A stretch of 45,300 nt of DNA from Helicobacteraceae bacterium. Lineage in GTDB: Bacteria; Campylobacterota; Campylobacteria; Campylobacterales; Sulfurimonadaceae. The notes beneath the pieces were generated by a model that searched no databases, was not told the origin of the DNA, and worked only from the letters and a program-made list of their open reading frames with translations. Below are positions 10,250-21,207 of this stretch, piece after piece. The position numbers and the translations under genes are program-made. The first letter of the stretch is position 1. Each line of letters begins with the position of its first letter. Location: assembly GCA_027038835.1 (NCBI GenBank), contig JALWGC010000005.1, positions 1-45,300 on the forward strand. The letters are read 5' to 3'.

Positions 10250-10900
10250 ATGGTACGATTTTTCATAACGGTTGCGATAATCTCAAGCGCATTGTGTGCC
10301 AGAGAAAACCCCTTTTTCCCTCCAAAAGACCTTAAAACGCCGACTTACACGACAAACGAGATAGTACAAAAACCTCCGTTTTCATCACAAACCTTTCATC
10401 TGCCAAGTAGCGCCAGAATCCTCAAAAGCGTAACGCTAACATATGAAAATCTCGACGGTTCTCTTGCTTCGAAGAAAGTGAGTATCGACAAGCGGGTCGA
10501 TTGGCATAAAGAGCTTTATTTGGGGTACAAGCAAAAAAGTGACACACGTGAAGTAGCGACAAACGCACGCAGCAGAGAAAAAGTTCTAAAGCACGAAGCG
10601 ATGCTTCGTAAACTCGGTTCGCTTGGTTTCATAACCGTGTACGCTGCAAAAGGGATGCTCAAATTCGTTACGAAAGATCGTTTGTTACGCCATTTCAAAC
10701 TGGTCAAGCCCGATAGAATCGTGCTCGATTTCAAAAAAGACACCTCGTTTAAAACCAAAACACTCAAAGGGGCGTGGAATTTCAAAAGGATTACGTTTGG
10801 AAACCACAAAGGGTACTACCGAGCCGTTATAGAGCTCGATGGGCGCTATATCTACAAAATACGAAAGAGTAACGACGAGTATATCCTCAAGGTGTATTAG
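10250..10900 (+). CDS. secreted AMIN-domain protein
   Basis: 216 residues with a short N-terminal signal sequence (RFFITVAIISSALCA). The C-terminal half (about 120-216) looks like an AMIN domain (LVKPDRIVLDFKKD, FKRITFGNHKGYYRAVIELD), a fold that localises periplasmic proteins to peptidoglycan or secretin complexes. The middle is basic and unassigned. It abuts the FtsB-like gene upstream and the glucosaminidase downstream without a gap, suggesting a joint role in septal wall processing. Confidence 0.78.
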   Translation: MVRFFITVAIISSALCARENPFFPPKDLKTPTYTTNEIVQKPPFSSQTFHLPSSARILKSVTLTYENLDGSLASKKVSIDKRVDWHKELYLGYKQKSDTREVATNARSREKVLKHEAMLRKLGSLGFITVYAAKGMLKFVTKDRLLRHFKLVKPDRIVLDFKKDTSFKTKTLKGAWNFKRITFGNHKGYYRAVIELDGRYIYKIRKSNDEYILKVY

Positions 10901-11632
10901 ATGAGAAAATTGCTCTTTTTGCTTTTAGCGGCATCGATAGGCTTTGGTGATGCCACCTCTTCAAAATACATACGCTATTTGCAAACTTTGCCTTTGAAGA
11001 CGAAAAAATACCGTTTTTACAAGCTGGTCGTTCCAGCTGTCAAAAAGGTGGATGCAAGGTTGCGTAAACTCTATTTGCAAACTTTGCAAGATATCAAAAA
11101 CGGCACGAACAAGAAGCGGGTGCAAAAGCTAAAAAGATACTACCAAGCAAGTGACGAACTCGATTTGCTCAAGCGGATAAAACCGCACCCAATGAGCATC
11201 ACCATAGCGCAAGCGGCGATGGAAAGTGCGTGGGGGACGTCGAGATTTTTCGTTGAGGCAAACAACATCTTCGGTGTTTGGAGTAGAAGCGAAGACCCTA
11301 AAACCTCGATTGCCGCGAATGTGACAAGAAGCAGCGGAAAGACGGTACGCCTTAGAAGATACCTCACGCTTGAAGCCTCGGTACGGGGGTATTACAAAAC
11401 ACTCGCTACGAACAAAGCGTACAAATGTTTTCGTGAAGTGCGCTATTTCAGCGACGACCCGTTCGAAATCGTTATGATGCTGCATAAATACTCCGAAAAA
11501 GGGAAAGATTACCCTTTGGAGCTTATCAAAATTATCAAACACAACAACCTTACGAAGTACGACAACAAAACTCCTTTGCCGCGGCTCGAAGCTAAAGAGC
11601 TTCTCGATGAGAACGCTTCGAACCCACTTTAG
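10901..11632 (+). CDS. Bax-like secreted glucosaminidase
   Basis: 243 residues with a signal peptide (KLLFLLLAASIGFG). The glucosaminidase core has AQAAMESAWGTSRF, with the presumed catalytic Glu in AMESAWG, then NNIFGVWS and SVRGYYKTLATNKAY. This is the Bax / endo-beta-N-acetylglucosaminidase family that cleaves the glycan strands of peptidoglycan. It is the last gene of the eno-ftsB-like-AMIN run, and its end almost meets that of the convergent repeat-lipoprotein gene. Enzyme class confident, cellular role inferred. Confidence 0.88.
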   Translation: MRKLLFLLLAASIGFGDATSSKYIRYLQTLPLKTKKYRFYKLVVPAVKKVDARLRKLYLQTLQDIKNGTNKKRVQKLKRYYQASDELDLLKRIKPHPMSITIAQAAMESAWGTSRFFVEANNIFGVWSRSEDPKTSIAANVTRSSGKTVRLRRYLTLEASVRGYYKTLATNKAYKCFREVRYFSDDPFEIVMMLHKYSEKGKDYPLELIKIIKHNNLTKYDNKTPLPRLEAKELLDENASNPL

Positions 11633-11633
11633 G

Positions 11634-14093
<2,460 letters not shown>

Positions 14094-14161
14094 TTTTTTC
14101 TCCTTAGTGGAAACAAATACCGTATCGTTTTTCTATTTTAATGGCTATTTGTTTTGAGTGA

Positions 14162-14259
14162 GAGAAAAAGCGTTCAAGCGCATCGAGGAAGTGTGTTAGG
14201 CAACCTGGCGATCTCGTTTGAGACCCATGGCTTTCCGTCCCCGTCTCACGACGGGTTTG
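14162..14259 (-). promoter_or_regulatory. candidate expression platform: 10-bp arms flanking the aptamer
   Basis: GAGAAAAAGC at the 5' edge of the aptamer (minus strand, 14250-14259) is complementary to GCTTTTTCTC downstream of it (14162-14171). The 5' arm includes the G and C that begin the ligand site, so this pairing and ligand binding should exclude each other. The downstream arm is U-rich, but only a 3-bp hairpin (GCG/CGC) precedes it, so I cannot say whether it works as a terminator. Confidence 0.5.
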
Positions 14260-14262
14260 GCT
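14192..14262 (-). ncRNA. class I cyclic-di-GMP (GEMM-I) riboswitch
   Basis: Read on the minus strand: GCCAAACC, a CGTC/GACG hairpin with a GTGA (GNRA) tetraloop, GGGACGGAAAGCC, a second stem GGTCTC-AAAC-GAGAT, and closing GCCAGGTTGCC. This matches the GEMM-I consensus (GGCAAACC, GNRA-capped P2, GGGACGCAAAGCC, P3, GGGTTACC). By hand alignment to the Vibrio Vc2 aptamer the ligand-contacting G20 and C92 are kept, favouring c-di-GMP over cGAMP. P1 is not obvious. It lies about 100 bases before the repeat-lipoprotein start, on the same strand. Confidence 0.85.
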
Positions 14263-14284
14263 TTTTCTCCGTTACAATTACACA

Positions 14285-14290
14285 ATTATA
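14285..14290 (-). promoter_or_regulatory. -10 box of the riboswitch transcript
   Basis: TATAAT on the minus strand about 25 bases before the aptamer, so transcription would start just ahead of it. The upstream side is A/T-rich with no clear -35 box. Confidence 0.6.
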
Positions 14291-14326
14291 GAAATATTTA
14301 ACTTAAAGAGAACATAAATTCTGTGA

Positions 14327-14662
14327 TTAGTTGCATTTTGTGATGGTGATTATTGTGAATGAGTTGTTGGTTTTGTCCGGATAGATAAAAAGTATCTGTT
14401 TTTTGAGCTTCTCAAGAATCATTCTCGAATCAGCCGACGCGCACACTTGCCGTTTGGCTTGTTGCGCCATCGAATCGAGTGTTTTCGTGTCATCGATTTT
14501 CGCAGCGTCGTTGTCCCAGTAAAGATAAACGACGTTATCGCCCACAACTCCACCTGCTTGAATGGAGCCTGCTTGGCGTATGGAGGAGAAGTGTGCCGCC
14601 GACGCGCCATCATCTGCCATAGCGATACCAAAGGCAAGAAAGAGTAGAAAAATCAAGCGCAC
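14327..14662 (-). CDS. small secreted protein, unknown
   Basis: 111 residues from a GTG start with AAGGGGAAG upstream. A signal peptide (RLIFLLFLAFGIAMA) precedes a short mature part with two cysteines, one in RQVCASADSR and one near the C-terminus (ITKCN). The phrase QAKRQVCASADSRMILEKLKKQILFIY suggests a small helical domain, but I recognise no family. It lies 18 bases after infC on the same strand, so it probably continues the thrS-infC transcript, and it ends just before the promoter of the riboswitch. Confidence 0.72.
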   Translation of the reverse strand: MRLIFLLFLAFGIAMADDGASAAHFSSIRQAGSIQAGGVVGDNVVYLYWDNDAAKIDDTKTLDSMAQQAKRQVCASADSRMILEKLKKQILFIYPDKTNNSFTIITITKCN

Positions 14663-14680
14663 CGCTTCCCCTTTGTGAAG

Positions 14681-15214
14681 TTATTTTTTAAGCTCTTTTT
14701 TCGGAACTACGTACATATTGTAGTATCGCCCTTCGAATTTCGGCGGTTTTTCCATATCGGCTATATCTTCGACCATCGGCCAGACGCGCTCGAGCACCTC
14801 TTTTGCGGCTTCTGGGTGAGCCATTTCGCGTCCTCTTAGAAAAACGCGAAATTTGACGTGTTTTCCTTTTTCGAGAAATTCACGTGCGTGTTTGACTTTG
14901 TACGCGATGTCGTTTTCAGCGATTTTTACCGAGAGCTTTATCTCTTTGACTTCTATTTTCGTCTGATTTTTTCGCTGTTCTTTGAGTTTTTTTTCTGCTT
15001 GGTATTTGTACTTGCCATAGTCCATTATCTTCGCGACGGGGGGTTTGGCTTGCGGGGCTATGAGCACCAAATCAAGACCAAGTTCGTTAGCTTTTTCCAT
15101 CGCTTCGTCTGTCGAGATGATTCCTAAGTTTTCACCTCCGTCTATCGTACATCTTACCTCAGGTACTCGGATGTCATCGTTCATGATGACGTTGTCTTGC
15201 TTCTTTTTACTCAA
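14681..15214 (-). CDS. infC: translation initiation factor IF-3
   Basis: 177 residues, normal for IF-3. N-domain: [29 protein letters not shown]; linker rich in K/E; C-domain with the conserved [28 protein letters not shown] and FRGRE-like [14 protein letters not shown]. It keeps the 30S subunit free and checks the initiator tRNA. It begins at TTG overlapping the thrS stop by four bases; unusual start codons are a known feature of infC genes and allow self-control. It is the usual thrS-infC pair. Confidence 0.96.
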   Translation of the reverse strand: MSKKKQDNVIMNDDIRVPEVRCTIDGGENLGIISTDEAMEKANELGLDLVLIAPQAKPPVAKIMDYGKYKYQAEKKLKEQRKNQTKIEVKEIKLSVKIAENDIAYKVKHAREFLEKGKHVKFRVFLRGREMAHPEAAKEVLERVWPMVEDIADMEKPPKFEGRYYNMYVVPKKELKK

Positions 15215-17019
15215 AAATGAACCTCGTTTATTTTGGTTTGTATAAGCGCGAGGAACTCCTCTTCGCTTAGGGTGTATTGTTCTCTGGTGCGTCTGTCGCG
15301 AACGGCTACGGTTTTGTTCTCCACCTCTTCGTCACCCAAAATGATGAGCATAGGCGTTCTCGCTTTTTCCGCGGTGCGTATCCGCTTGTTGAGCGATTCG
15401 TTTTTATCGTAGATTTCACCATCGGCACCGATGTCTATAAGTTTACCTTGAATTTCCTTAGCGTATTCTTTATGTGTCTGTGCGATAGGGATTATTGCTA
15501 CTTGTGTGGGAGCAATAAACATCGGGAACTCACCGGCGTAGTGTTCGGTAAGGATACCGATGAAACGCTCGAAAGAACCCAAGATGGCTCTGTGGATCAT
15601 TACCGGCTGCACTTTTTCGTTGTCGTCGGCGTTATATTCGAGTTTGAAACGCTCAGGGAGGTTGAAGTCAAGCTGAACCGTTCCGCACTGCCACTCACGC
15701 CCGATAGCGTCGGTGATTTTGATGTCGATTTTCGGACCGTAGAACGCGCCGCCTCCTTCGTCGATGTCGTAAGGAAGGTTGTGTTTGTCCATCGCGGTTT
15801 TGAGCGCATTTGTGGAGATCTCCCAAACTTCGTCGCTTCCGACCGCTTTTTCCGGCTTGGTGGAGATCATCATTTTGTACTCGAACTCGAACGTTTTCAT
15901 GATTTTGTCGATAAAGTCGATGATTTCGATAATCTGTTCTTCTATCTGGTCTGCGCGGCAGAAGATGTGCGCGTCGTCTTGGGTGAACTCTCTAACACGG
16001 AAAAGCCCATGTAGCGCACCGCTTGCTTCATGTCTATGCACAACGCCGTATTCGAAGTACTTGATGGGCAAATCGCGGTAGGAGTGGAGCTCGTCTTCAT
16101 ATACTTTGATATGCCCGACACAGTTCATCGGTTTGACGCCAAACTCCACATCGTCGATTTTGGTGAAGTACATGTTCTCACCGTAGTTTTGGTAGTGTCC
16201 AGAAACCATCCAAAGATCGCTTCTAAGAAGCTCGGGACCGCGAACCGGCTCGTAGCCTCGTTTTCTATGTGCTTTGAAGAGGAGTTGCTCAAGACGGCTT
16301 CTCATTCTCGCGCCTGCCGGCAACCAGATGGGGAATCCCGCTCCCACTTCTTCTCTGAAAGTGAAGAGTTTCATTTGAGCGCCTATCTTTCTATGGTCGC
16401 GTTTCTCCGCTTCGGCAAGCATCTCCATGTGTTTTTTGAGGCTTTCCTTGTTCGCAAACGCTATGCCGTAGATTCGCGTGAGCATTTCATTCTTGCTATC
16501 TCCCCCGAGATACGCTCCGGAGATTTTTGTCAGTTTGAAGTTGCGAATCAGTCCGACGTTAGGGAGGTGTGGACCGCGGCAGAGGTCTTCGAAATCCCCT
16601 TGAGCGTAGATGCTCACTTCATCGCTTGGGATGTTTTTGAGCACCTCTTGTTTTAGATGGTCGTCTTTGAACTTCTCTATGGCCTTGGCTTTGGAGATGG
16701 TGTATTTTTCGATAGGGTATTTTTTCTTCGCGATTTTAAGCATCTCTTTTTCGATTTTTTTGAGATCCTCTTCCCCTATCTTTTCATCGGTTTTGAAATC
16801 GTAGTAAAAACCCTCTTTGACCACCGGTCCGACGTAAAATTCCGCATCGGGGTAAAGGTGTTTGATAGCTTGTGCCATCAAGTGGGCGGTGGAGTGGCGA
16901 AGCACCTCAAGCGCTTCTGGGGAATCGTCAAGTTCGATCGCTTCCCCTTGAATCTTTTTTTCTTCGGCTGTTTGTGTATCGACTATCTCGTCGCCTATTT
17001 TGTACGCTATTGCACTCAC
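15211..17019 (-). CDS. thrS: threonyl-tRNA synthetase lacking the TGS domain
   Basis: 602 residues, about 40 fewer than E. coli ThrRS. The editing-domain motif HSTAHL is already at residues 42-47, so the N-terminal TGS domain is essentially missing, as is usual in Campylobacterota. Editing-domain KRDHRKIG-type and catalytic core motifs are present: motif 2 around [25 protein letters not shown], zinc-site cysteine in VKPMNCVGH, and the anticodon-binding domain from about residue 500 (QVAIIPIA...). It charges tRNA-Thr and removes mischarged serine. Confidence 0.97.
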   Translation of the reverse strand: MSAIAYKIGDEIVDTQTAEEKKIQGEAIELDDSPEALEVLRHSTAHLMAQAIKHLYPDAEFYVGPVVKEGFYYDFKTDEKIGEEDLKKIEKEMLKIAKKKYPIEKYTISKAKAIEKFKDDHLKQEVLKNIPSDEVSIYAQGDFEDLCRGPHLPNVGLIRNFKLTKISGAYLGGDSKNEMLTRIYGIAFANKESLKKHMEMLAEAEKRDHRKIGAQMKLFTFREEVGAGFPIWLPAGARMRSRLEQLLFKAHRKRGYEPVRGPELLRSDLWMVSGHYQNYGENMYFTKIDDVEFGVKPMNCVGHIKVYEDELHSYRDLPIKYFEYGVVHRHEASGALHGLFRVREFTQDDAHIFCRADQIEEQIIEIIDFIDKIMKTFEFEYKMMISTKPEKAVGSDEVWEISTNALKTAMDKHNLPYDIDEGGGAFYGPKIDIKITDAIGREWQCGTVQLDFNLPERFKLEYNADDNEKVQPVMIHRAILGSFERFIGILTEHYAGEFPMFIAPTQVAIIPIAQTHKEYAKEIQGKLIDIGADGEIYDKNESLNKRIRTAEKARTPMLIILGDEEVENKTVAVRDRRTREQYTLSEEEFLALIQTKINEVHF

Positions 17020-17071
17020 GTTCGTATCCTAACTTTTTTGAGCCGATTTTACCCAAAAAATGCTTTAAAAG

Positions 17072-17488
17072 CTATAACGCGGCGATTTTGACCTTGTTGT
17101 CTATGACATCTATCACTTTGACTTTCTCTTTGTCCTTGAAACCATCGAGGTCGTCAAGGCTCTCCCAGTAGGTTCCCTCGAACTTCACCATCCCCTCTTC
17201 GACAACACCTATACCGCTTCGTTTGAGAGGTTTTTGCTCCTCTTCATGTGGTTTGGAGATGCGCTCTATTAGCCTTTTTCGAAACGCAACGGCATAAAGC
17301 AACGCCAAAATAAACGCGAATGCACTTTGGGTGCTTAGGCTGTCAAATGTGTAGAAATAGCTTACGACTCCGGCGCTGACAAACCCAAGCCCTATGAAAA
17401 ACAAAACGAAAGAAAAGGTAAGCGCTTCAAGCCCTATCAAAACGACCCCAAGCGCTATGAGCCAATAATACGCAAGCGCTTCCATCAC
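17072..17488 (-). CDS. NfeD-like membrane protein
   Basis: 138 residues. Two to three hydrophobic segments occupy residues 6-65 (LIALGVVLIGLEALTFSFVLFFIGLGFV), followed by a cytoplasmic/periplasmic OB-fold (GMVKFEGTYWESLDD...KVKVIDVIDNKVKIAAL). This is the short NfeD (YbbK-partner) type. Its ATG overlaps the stop of the SPFH gene (ATGA), the classical NfeD-stomatin operon, and the two products act together in membrane-domain quality control. Confidence 0.9.
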   Translation of the reverse strand: MMEALAYYWLIALGVVLIGLEALTFSFVLFFIGLGFVSAGVVSYFYTFDSLSTQSAFAFILALLYAVAFRKRLIERISKPHEEEQKPLKRSGIGVVEEGMVKFEGTYWESLDDLDGFKDKEKVKVIDVIDNKVKIAAL

Positions 17489-18396
17489 ATCCCTTTAGGG
17501 TTTTTGAAAAACTCTCCAAGGACGCTAAGAGAGCCTATGAGTTGTGTCGTTTCGTACGGTACGACCACTTTGTCTTTGGATGGGTTTTTCGCCAGTTCGT
17601 TAAACGCCTCTACGCGGTCTTTGGCAAGGAGGAACTCGGCGGCTTGCGGGTTGTCTTTCATCGCTTCGTTGATGATGCGCATCGCTTTGTACTGCCCCTC
17701 GGCCACACGCTCTTGCTCGTACTTCGTGGCATCGGCTTTACGCTCTATCGCTTCTGCTTCGAGAAACGCTTTGGCTTTTGCCGCTTCGGCTTCTCTGATA
17801 ATCGCTTCTTTTTCCGCTTGGGCTTTGAGTTCGATGGCGCGTTTTTCCCTTTCGGCTTTCATCTGCATATTCATCGCTTCTTCTATCTCTTCGGGGACGG
17901 AGATATCGCGAATCTCCACACGCATCGTTTTTATGCCCCATTTGGAGGAGGCGTCGTCGATGGCGGAGAGGATTTTACGGTTGAGGGTGTCGCGTGAAGA
18001 GAGGGTTTCATCGAGTGCGAGTTGTCCTATCTCGGCGCGCAAGGTGGTTGTGGCGAGATTGGCAAGTGCGTTTTTGAAATCGACCACGCCGTAGGTCGCT
18101 TTTTTGGCATCTTCGACTTGAACGTACACTATCCCGTCCACGCTGATGTTGACGTTGTCGCGGGTGATGACGTTTTGGTGGGGGATGTTGATGAGTTGCT
18201 CTTGTTTCGTAAAGCGAGAACGGATAGAATCGAGAATCGGAATGATAATATGAAAACCCCCCTCAAGCGTTCTGTTGTACTTTCCAAGGCGTTCGACGAC
18301 AAAGGCGTAGGACTGCGGTACGATAACCACCCCCTTGACGATGATGATTGCGATAGCTATGACAAGAGCCAAAGCGATGACTGCGGATGCTTCCAT
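17485..18396 (-). CDS. SPFH/band-7 (stomatin-like, QmcA type) protein
   Basis: 303 residues from ATG 18396, which has GGAGGA five bases upstream; the in-frame GTG at 18408 overlaps that site and is rejected. One N-terminal membrane helix is followed by the band-7 domain (VVPQSYAFVVERLGKYNRTLEGGFHIIIPILDSI, VYVQVEDAKKATYGV), then a long charged coiled coil rich in AEAxAKAKAFLEAEAIERKADA. These proteins form ring- or cage-like membrane assemblies. Paired with the NfeD-like protein by overlap. Confidence 0.93.
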   Translation of the reverse strand: MEASAVIALALVIAIAIIIVKGVVIVPQSYAFVVERLGKYNRTLEGGFHIIIPILDSIRSRFTKQEQLINIPHQNVITRDNVNISVDGIVYVQVEDAKKATYGVVDFKNALANLATTTLRAEIGQLALDETLSSRDTLNRKILSAIDDASSKWGIKTMRVEIRDISVPEEIEEAMNMQMKAEREKRAIELKAQAEKEAIIREAEAAKAKAFLEAEAIERKADATKYEQERVAEGQYKAMRIINEAMKDNPQAAEFLLAKDRVEAFNELAKNPSKDKVVVPYETTQLIGSLSVLGEFFKNPKGM

Positions 18397-18474
18397 GATT
18401 TCCTCCACTTTTTTAGTGGATTATATCATTTTTTTTACCAAATCGGGTGGGAGGGTATGTGGAGGTTTGAAAAA

Positions 18475-18495
18475 CGCCGCCTTGAAACGGCGGCG
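18475..18495 (-). terminator. intrinsic terminator of the exporter gene
   Basis: CGCCGCC and GGCGGCG form a perfect 7-bp stem around a 7-base loop, followed on the minus strand by TTTTTC. It lies 20 bases past the stop of the YeiH-type gene and separates it from the SPFH-NfeD pair. Confidence 0.85.
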
Positions 18496-18514
18496 AAAAA
18501 AGAGGTAAAAAGGG

Positions 18515-19579
18515 TTATAGAACCGCCGTTACCGCTTTTGTGATGACAAATCCACCGATAACGAGCCACAAGAACATCGCTCCGGCGGTATAAAGAGGTG
18601 CGAGACCGAGCCCTTTGAATTTCGAAAATCTCGTTTGCATACCAAGAGCGGTCATCGCCATAGTCAACAAGAATGTGTCGATGACGTTGATTTGGTGTAC
18701 GATGTTTTCGGGGATGAGGTGCAAAGAGTTGAATCCGGCAACCCCGATGAAATAAACCGCGAACCAAGGGATGACGAGTTTGACTCCGCTTCCTGCTCCT
18801 CCTTGTTTTTTCGCTTGAGCGGAAAGGTAGATACCAAGAACGATAAGCATCGGAGCGATCATGATGACACGTGTCATTTTGACGATGACGGCGTTGTTCG
18901 CCATAACCTCCGGAGCGCCCGGAACGGAGTTCGGTACGGCGACGACTTGTGCCACTTCATGGATCGTTCCACCGACGTAGATACCGAACTGTGAAGGGGT
19001 CATGTGCAAAAATCCGCTTGCCGGTTCTATGATAGCGGCATAAAGCACCGGATACAAAAACATAGAGATCGTTCCAAAGAGTACGACCATCGAAACCGCG
19101 ACTGCGGCTTTGTGCCCCTCGGCTTTGAGTACCGGCTCGGTCGCCAAGACCGCCGCCGCACCACATACGCTCGCACCGGATGCGGTGAGCATGGATGTGT
19201 CTCTATCGAGTCCGAACACTTTCATACCGAGATATGTACCAAGCAAAAAGGTCGTTGTGAGCATCAAAGCAGAAACGGTGATTCCGGCAGCTCCGACATC
19301 GACGATTTGCTGAAAAGTGAGTCTAAATCCATAAAAAACGATAGCGAAGCGTAAAATTTTCTTCGCACTGAAGACGATTCCCGTTTCCCAACTTTGGGGG
19401 AAGTGGTTGTGCAGCGTGTTTGCGTAGAAGATACCGATAACGATACCCACGACAAGAGGTGAAATGCTCAGCGCTTTGACAGGTTCGAGTCCCGCTATGA
19501 AAGTCGCCGATGCGGCGACAAGCGCGACAAATACGATTCCGCTTATGGTACCTTTTCTATTTTCTGGTGAAAAAGCCAT
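18515..19579 (-). CDS. YeiH/UPF0324-type putative sulfate (anion) exporter
   Basis: 354 residues with about ten membrane helices. Family signatures: GIFYANTLHNHFP, FAIVFYGFRLTFQQI, GASVCGAAAVLATEPV and GGTIHEVAQVVAVP. It belongs to the PSE/YeiH family (PF03601), proposed to export sulfate or related sulfonates. In an organism that oxidises sulfur compounds through Sox this could remove the sulfate end-product or sulfite, but the substrate of this copy is not known. SD is AAAGGAG. Two CTTATAAG palindromes lie upstream. Confidence 0.9.
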   Translation of the reverse strand: MAFSPENRKGTISGIVFVALVAASATFIAGLEPVKALSISPLVVGIVIGIFYANTLHNHFPQSWETGIVFSAKKILRFAIVFYGFRLTFQQIVDVGAAGITVSALMLTTTFLLGTYLGMKVFGLDRDTSMLTASGASVCGAAAVLATEPVLKAEGHKAAVAVSMVVLFGTISMFLYPVLYAAIIEPASGFLHMTPSQFGIYVGGTIHEVAQVVAVPNSVPGAPEVMANNAVIVKMTRVIMIAPMLIVLGIYLSAQAKKQGGAGSGVKLVIPWFAVYFIGVAGFNSLHLIPENIVHQINVIDTFLLTMAMTALGMQTRFSKFKGLGLAPLYTAGAMFLWLVIGGFVITKAVTAVL

Positions 19580-19613
19580 AAATCTCCTTTTGGTATATGA
19601 TTCATTACGAAAT

Positions 19614-19643
19614 CTTATAAGAATTCCAAGGAAAGCTTATAAG
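19614..19643 (-). promoter_or_regulatory. paired CTTATAAG operator-like sites upstream of the exporter
   Basis: The palindrome CTTATAAG occurs at 19614-19621 and again at 19636-19643, each followed by AA, exactly 22 bases apart (two helical turns), 35-65 bases before the exporter start. Either could contain the -10 element as well. This spacing fits a dimer-of-dimers regulator. Confidence 0.55.
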
Positions 19644-19712
19644 AAAATGCAATAATAATGTGATAAATCGAATTATAGCAGGAAAATCTTTGAGAAACTA
19701 TAAGTGCAATGG

Positions 19713-19737
19713 CTACTTCGGCGCGAAGCCGAAGTAG
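19713..19737 (-). terminator. strong hairpin after ccoG
   Basis: CTACTTCGGC and GCCGAAGTAG pair perfectly (10 bp) around a 5-base loop, about 10 bases after the ccoG stop. There is no good U-run after it, so it may be a transcript-stabilising hairpin rather than a full terminator. Confidence 0.65.
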
Positions 19738-19746
19738 AAGGAGGGG

Positions 19747-21207
19747 TTATTTTATAAGGTCGGCACGAGGGAAGACGAAGCGCGCTTTTCTGTAAACCGA
19801 TATTTTCTTGCTCGGTTTTCCGTTTTTATCCAAAGCGTAAGCGTGGATAGTGATAGGGATGATAGTGTCGTCTCTACCGTTATTGACGAGCATGTCATGT
19901 GTAGAGAGGATAACTATCTTTTTCTTTTTGATTCCCGGAGTGACACTAAACGGTTTTGTCGGTCTTTTGATGTAAATCTTACCTTTTACAGGGATGTCCG
20001 GTGTCACTTCGAAGAAGAATTTCATCTTCTCGTTTTGTGTGTTTTGCAACAAGAATTCGTATGCGTTATCGACTCTGAAACGGCAGTTCGCATCTTTACC
20101 GAGAGTACAACCTCTAGGTTCCGTTTTTATGGAGTAAGCACGCGTTTCTTTGTTGATGTTAAGAAGCATGTACTCTTTCGTTCCAGCCATTTTCGCCAAA
20201 ACACCCATGATAATGAGAAGAACGACGATATAACCGATGATTTTCGGTCTGAAATATTTCGTTTTTCCTTTTCGGTAGAGTGTTTCGTATTCGCTCGACC
20301 ATTTGACGAGTGTCGGCTCGTTGAACTTCGCCATGACGTCGGTACAGGCATCGACACACTCAAGACAGTTGATACACTCAAGCTGCAAACCGCGACGGAT
20401 ATCGATGTGGGTAGGACAAACCTTCACACAGCTCTCACAAGCGGTACAGAGTGCATCGTCACCGTTGATCGCTTTGACCTCTTTTTGGCTTTTGGCGAGT
20501 TTGTGGTGCTCTTCATCGTAGATTTTACCACCTCTGTGCTCGTCGTAGATAGCCATGATGGTATGTTCGTCGTAAAGAACCGATTGAACACGAGAATAAG
20601 GACAAACATAGATACAGAAGTTCTCTTTGATAAAGACGATATCGGCAACCAAGAACGCCGCTACACCGAGAATGAAACCGATCATCACCATATGATCGCC
20701 CGGATTTTGAATATATTGCAAGAAATCTTCAGGCGGAACGAAATACCACATGAAATCGGATGCCGCGATGATCGCCAAAGCGGCCCAGATCACGATAGCG
20801 ATGATATGCTTGACCTTGTTTTCCGGTTTGGAATAATCGGGCTCTTTTTGTTTGTTCTTGATACTTCTGCGAAGTTTGAGAATCTTCGTTTCGATCAAAT
20901 CTCTGTAAATGACGCGAAAAACCGTTTGGGGACATACCCATCCGCAGAACATTCTTCCGCCAAATACCGTCATACCGAAAATACTGATAAAGAGTATCAT
21001 CAGCAAAAACGGCATCAGATAAAGCTCTTGCATATCGAACTGAACGAAGGCAAGGTGGAGTTTCATCTTGTCGAAACTCAGTAGGAAGAAGTGGTTTCCG
21101 TTTATTTTGATCCATGGTAGTACCAGCGCTACCACCGTTGCGATGATATAAACGACGTATCGTTTCGGTCTCCAGTGTGTTTTTTTAACCGTTTCGGCTT
21201 TGCTCAT
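19747..21207 (-). CDS. ccoG: cytochrome c oxidase accessory protein CcoG (FixG/RdxA)
   Basis: 486 residues. Membrane helices near residues 20-35, 63-82, 150-165 and 185-205 and one at about 325-345. The CcoG hallmark CGWVCPQTVF has Cys88 and Cys92; two ferredoxin clusters follow (CTACESCVKVCP at about 250 and CINCLECVDAC near 277), then a periplasmic Ig-like C-terminal domain. CcoG reduces Cu(II) for insertion into cbb3-type oxidase. Its ATG overlaps the stop of the recombinase-like regulator (ATGA), so the two are translated together. No other cco genes are in the window. Confidence 0.95.
   Translation of the reverse strand: MSKAETVKKTHWRPKRYVVYIIATVVALVLPWIKINGNHFFLLSFDKMKLHLAFVQFDMQELYLMPFLLMILFISIFGMTVFGGRMFCGWVCPQTVFRVIYRDLIETKILKLRRSIKNKQKEPDYSKPENKVKHIIAIVIWAALAIIAASDFMWYFVPPEDFLQYIQNPGDHMVMIGFILGVAAFLVADIVFIKENFCIYVCPYSRVQSVLYDEHTIMAIYDEHRGGKIYDEEHHKLAKSQKEVKAINGDDALCTACESCVKVCPTHIDIRRGLQLECINCLECVDACTDVMAKFNEPTLVKWSSEYETLYRKGKTKYFRPKIIGYIVVLLIIMGVLAKMAGTKEYMLLNINKETRAYSIKTEPRGCTLGKDANCRFRVDNAYEFLLQNTQNEKMKFFFEVTPDIPVKGKIYIKRPTKPFSVTPGIKKKKIVILSTHDMLVNNGRDDTIIPITIHAYALDKNGKPSKKISVYRKARFVFPRADLIK

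Noticed and set aside
14192-14262. Reading the aptamer as a cGAMP-type (GEMM-Ib) switch
   Set aside because: By hand alignment the key position is G, as in c-di-GMP binders, not A; this depends on the alignment and should be confirmed.
15211-17019. Missing TGS domain in threonyl-tRNA synthetase as a truncation
   Set aside because: The shortened N-terminus is usual for Campylobacterota and the rest of the protein is intact.
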